A DNA stretch of 64,000 bases, taken from contig CM055098.1 of assembly GCA_029204225.1 (NCBI GenBank), forward strand, positions 50,219,134 to 50,283,133, given 5' to 3'. A program made the position numbers and the translations under genes. The stretch's first letter is position 1. Every line of letters starts with the position of its first letter. Shown one piece after another: positions 59,603-64,000 of this stretch. Origin of the DNA: Diphasiastrum complanatum (Eukaryota > Streptophyta > Lycopodiopsida > Lycopodiales > Lycopodiaceae). The notes beneath the pieces were generated by a model. It was not told the DNA's origin, did no database searches, and saw only the letters and a list, made by a program, of their open reading frames with translations.

Positions 59603-62600
59603 TCAGGACCCGTTAATACGTGTAGGTAATAGTTCAACTTCAAGTGATTGAAGTTGCACAGAACCATTGTCAAACACCTCTATGACTTTATAAGGTCCAA
59701 GCCATCGCATATGGAGTTTTCCAGGGAACTTTTGATGGCGACTGTCATATATCAGCGCATAATCATCAGCTTTAAGATCATATTTTTTAATATGACTGTC
59801 ATATTTTTTCTTTCTTTGTTCCTGGATTTCCTCCGTTAGTTTTTGTGAAGTCTCACGAGCTTCAGCTAGTTCTTCAATATTAGTCAACCTTTCGTTTATA
59901 CAAACATTCTTCTGTTCGTTGAGCTTGAATACGAAAGGTTTTCACCTCAAATTCAATTGGCAAAATAGGATGCATACCATACGTAAGAAAATATGGTGTC
60001 TATTTCGTCGTGATTTTCTCTGTGTTGCGCTAAGCCCAAAGAACTGATGGTAGTTTCTGATCCCAATCCGTTGCATGTGCAATAGTAATTTTGTTCAGGA
60101 TCTTACATAAAATTCCATCAGCTCTTTCTGTCAACTCGTTTGCTTTTGGATTATACGGTGTACTTTTTCTGTGTTCGATCAGGAAATAAGTTGTCAACAA
60201 CCGTATAGTGTCATTTAAAAAATGTGTACCTCGGTCACTTACTAGTTCGAGTGGACAACCATATCTGGAGATAATATATTTGAATAAGAACGTCACGGCA
60301 GTTTTTGCATTGTTTCGTTTCTGCTTCAACGTTCTTTGTAGCATAATCCGTTGCAACTAGAATATGACGACATTTCGTATGTTGGGTAACAGGTTTGATT
60401 GGACCGACAAAGTCAATCCCCCACTTCTCGAATGGTGCAAGAGACATGATTGGTGTCAATGGCCAATTCATTGCTTTTGTAGGCTTACCAGATCTCTGGC
60501 ATGGATCACATGAACAAATAGAGTTTGACACATCCTTGAACATTGTTGGCCACCAGTATTGGTAGTCAATATCTTATATTGTTTCTTCAGTAGATGTGTA
60601 AGAGAGACAGCAATAGAAGCATGATTTGAATAAATCTCATGTAATAGCCGACATGTCCTAAGAAAGCTAGTTCACGTAAATTGGTTGGTATTTGGAGATT
60701 CTTTTTAAGCTCGACTTTATCTTTGTCGACTTCTATTCCTCTGTTAGATATTCTGTGTCCGAGCAATATTTCTTCTTTCATACCAAAAAAGCATTTCTCT
60801 GGATGAAGAGATAAACAAGTATCTCAACACCATTACAATGTTAATTTCAGTTTTTGCAGGTGTGTCTTTATATCACTGTATACACAGACATCATCAATAA
60901 ATATTTCGAGAAAAGTTCTTAGGAAGGCAGCGAAAATTAACATCATGATTCACTGAAAAGTCGCTGGAGCATTACAAAGTCCAAAGGGCATTTTGTTGTA
61001 GGCATAAGTGCCTCAATCCGTAGTGAATGTGGTCTTTGAACGATCCTCCTTTTGCACTCCAACCTGATTATATCCAGAAAAGCCATCACAGAAACTGTAA
61101 CGCTCTTGACCAGCAACCTGATCTAGGATGGAATTAGTGAAAGACAGAGGATGATGGTCCTTCCTTGTGGCAGCATTGAATTTGCGAAAATCTTGGCATA
61201 TTCGTATTTTGCCAGTCTTTTTCTTTGGACAACAACAATGGGTGAAACCCATTCACTACTTAAGACGGGATAGATTATACATGCCTTAAGGTGCTTATTA
61301 AGTTTGTCCTTGACCATGAGAGAGTACTTAGGATTGAGACGATATTGTGTTTGTCGAACAGGTACAGCATCTTCCTTAAGATCAATTCGGTGCTCTCCGA
61401 ATTCTGCAGGTATACCTTTCAAATCATCGAGCGACCAGACAAAAACATCTTGATACTCCTTCAATAGTTCATTAAATTCCGCTAACTCCGATTCTCCAAG
61501 TGACTTTGAAACATGCACAAATCTGCCAGGTGCAAGTTCAATCGGTTCAGTAGAATCTGGTAATATGATACCTTCTGTCATACTGGTCTTGGTATGGCCA
61601 TGAATTTCGTGCATGGTTGACTCCATAGATGTATTCTTGTTGTCAACCTGGTTCTTGTTACCAAATTCGTATTCAGATTCATCACTCGAATCGTCAGATT
61701 CTTTCAAGTTCGTGTCTGCACTTCAATATCAGATTCATTGGGAAAAAATATTCCAGGCATACGAAGATTTTTCTGATGTAAAGCTGGTTTCGGACAATGG
61801 AGTTTCACCTTCATATTTGTCATGACTCCAAGTTATGATTTGTTCTGTTGGCTTACCTCGGTTATTGGTCTCACCAGTCTAAAATCTCAGCTCTCTAGAT
61901 TTCCAATGTGCACTTGCGTTTGATTGATAAAACCAAGGTCATCCAATCAGCACAAAATAGGATGACAAACCGAGTGGTTTGATAACAATGAAATTCATTG
62001 TGAATGGCTTGGCTTGAATGTAGACAATGACGTCCTTCAGTTCTCCAACAGGTTTTCGTCGTGTCGAATCAGCTAACTTAATGTTCCCCTGTGTCGGTTG
62101 AATGTCAATCAGCCCCAAAGCATGAGCTGTGTCTTCTGTTATTATACACTGGAACCAGAGTCAATTGGCACTTTTTCGATCAGGCATCCCGCAATGGTAA
62201 TATCAATCTCAAGTGCATCGAGATCACCTAAATCGATAGACAAAACACCAGCATCTGACAGAGAAACTTTTTTCTTCTTTTTGGGCACAGAAAGGCCTTT
62301 CAGTTGCTTTCTGTAATAAGTGTTATCAGCCAACAGCTGTTCAAAAGTAATGTTCCGATGAAGGGATCCAATATCAGTCACAATGTCATATTCTTTCGTC
62401 TTCGTTTCGAGGTTGGTTTATCAATAACAGCACTAGACAATTTCGTCTTCGCGATTTCTTCGTCCTCTTCCTCAAAAGTGACCACCTTCTCTGCAGCAGC
62501 TGTCTGAAGTTCAACGTTGATGATTTCATTTGCTTCTGCTGAGATATCTTTTGCAAATAACTTCGCAGCATCGCGGTCATAGTCAGGGTCATCTTTGAAA

Positions 62601-64000
62601 TCTTCCTTGTCATAGATTTGTTCGTTGTTTGGCTAGAGGATTTCTTCTTCGAGGATTTTCTACGCTTTGTTGAAGATTTCTGATCAGGTTTCGAGGAGCT
62701 TTTGTTTCTCGTTGTGACTTTGAATAATTTCTCCACGTCACTTGGCCAGGACTGATTTTCTATCTTTGCCAATTTTCTTTCAATAACGTCAATTTTCTGC
62801 ACAACAACATCAGTCGCAGCTTTCGCTTTCGTGTCTGCAGCAGCTGGTGTTGCTACATACTGGTATTTGGGTCGCGGCTTCTGCGGCTGAGGGCAGTCAG
62901 GATACTTGTGGCCAGCTTCTCTACAATTCGAACATAATGGTACATAACCAATCCATGGTTGAGGACAGTTAGGAGAAAAATGTGTCGGCCCTCCACAGTT
63001 GTAGCAATTGTCCGAAACTGGTTTAGTCGCGGTTTGAGACTTCGTTGGTCCAACAAATTCAGGAGGAGTATGTCTTCTTGGTGCGAACTTGGGTCTGTCC
63101 TACTAGGCTGATGCTGCAGTACCCTATACATAGTTAGTAGTCGCATCATTTTGAAAAATAAAAAGTACCTCCTGGACAGGATCTTCAATGTATTTGACAT
63201 TCACAGTAGTGCAGTCTTCCTTAGTGTGTCCAGAAGTTCCACATTTCGTACACCACATTCCTAAGTTGGAAGAAGACGCTTTTGGTCTTTTATCTGCAAC
63301 TTCAGAGATCTGCACTTTCAAGTCATTGAACTTTTTATTAAGGTCAGCCATATTACTCTTCCAAAGCTTTTCAACTTTGGAAGTTGACGACTTATCCTCG
63401 ACAACTTTCGTGTTGTCCTTTCATTTAGTTCGTCTTTTATTCTTTCTCTCTCCTTTGTCAGCTTCTGATTCTGATGAATCGCTACTTTCAGATTTTGAGC
63501 TTGAAGAACTGGTACTTGAATCTGAATCTGAATCACCATCGTTGTCACTAGAATCAATCTTTGACTTTCGAGATTTCTGATCGTCGCTTTCGTGCTAGTT
63601 TTGAAGTCTCGAAATTTCCGGCACTAGCTATTACTGCTGCTAAGGAGGTCATGTCCCCTTGTCTACAATACCGATCAATCTTTGGTGGTAAATCAGCCAA
63701 AAACCATTCGATCTACATATCCACGGGATATACACCAATTAGTTTTCCTATGAGATTTTTAATCTTTCATGTATATTTGCGAAGGGATTCTTTACTCTTC
63801 TTCTGAACATTGTTCAGACGTCCAAGAATTCTAGATTTGTAACCTATCTCTCTGAACTGGTTCAGAAACGCATTTTTCAACAAGTACAAGATTTCTACAC
63901 GGCCTGGTCCAACTTGGTTGTACCAGTTGCGCGCCTGCTTTCTTAGCAAACCAAGGAAGATTCGTAGTTTGTCTACGTCAGTTCCCTCGTTATTTGCATT
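59603..64000 (-). pseudogene. Ty3/gypsy gag-pol lacking RNase H (runs off right edge)
   Basis: Gag enters at the edge (LLRKQARNWYNQVGPGRVEI, EWFLADLPPKIDRY). Three CCHC knuckles follow: CTKCGTSGHTKEDC (63252-63211), CYNCGGPTHFSPNC (63006-62965), CSNCREAGHKYPDC (62934-62893). Then a basic Ser/Lys linker, protease (VPIDSGSSV, about 62150), RT (61650-60600: LKEYQDVFVWSLDDLKGIPA, FCDGFSGYNQVGVQKEDRSK, MPFGLCNAPATFQ, FIDD), integrase zinc region ([24 protein letters not shown]) and core ([32 protein letters not shown]), and a C-terminal GPYKVIEVFDNGSVQL. RT's YYMRFI...LTHLLKK joins integrase directly, so RNase H is deleted near 60585. Several stops and frameshifts. Confidence 0.85.

Overview
The window looks like nuclear DNA of a land plant. 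Two spliced host genes have plant-type domain architectures, and nearly all the rest is degenerate LTR retrotransposon sequence (Ty1/copia and Ty3/gypsy) with plant primer-binding sites (initiator-tRNA-Met type TGGTATCAGAGC and tRNA-Asp type TGGCGCCGTTGCCGGGGA). Long uninterrupted (CT/GA)n arrays recur, including inside LTRs and in both host-gene leaders. The species cannot be fixed from this sequence; I lean weakly towards a repeat-rich non-flowering plant.

Layout. 1-1505: 5' part of a minus-strand gene with a SAP domain (ZFP62-like CCCH-zinc-finger family), running off the left edge. 1505-3280: microsatellites and short tandem repeats. 3281-8647: pieces of at least three copia copies in conflicting orientations, the last cut by a gypsy LTR at 8648. 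8648-12515: plus-strand gypsy (LTR, PBS, leader, gag, protease, start of RT). 12515-14340: minus gypsy gag and leader. 14341-15621: non-coding small LTR element, minus; an inverted relative lies at 44205-45090. 16131-18784: copia derivative with gag and protease but no polymerase, ending in a 701-bp LTR. 19427-27383: two more minus copia elements and LTR scraps. 27500-32060: plus gypsy pol and a gag-like start. 32045-38772: two tandem minus copia derivatives whose LTRs lie 11 bp apart; one carries unusual ORFs in place of pol. 38773-44204: mostly decayed gypsy leader and gag scraps. 46780-49948: an intact-looking plus-strand three-exon gene for a plant C2H2/RING-like zinc protein, with a G-box/ABRE cluster about 0.9 kb upstream. 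53273-58390: an unrecognised module of a spliced plus-strand gene with transposase-like motif spacing, a tail-to-tail spliced minus gene, and a second partial copy of the first gene's N-terminus. 58620-64000: minus gypsy running off the right edge, with three CCHC knuckles and RNase H missing between RT and integrase.

Only the two host genes look functional. No retroelement has an intact polyprotein, and many in-frame stops are of the C-to-T type expected from decay of methylated DNA. The strongest leads for something undescribed are the 53.3-58.4 kb two-gene module and the extra ORFs that replace pol in the copia derivatives.
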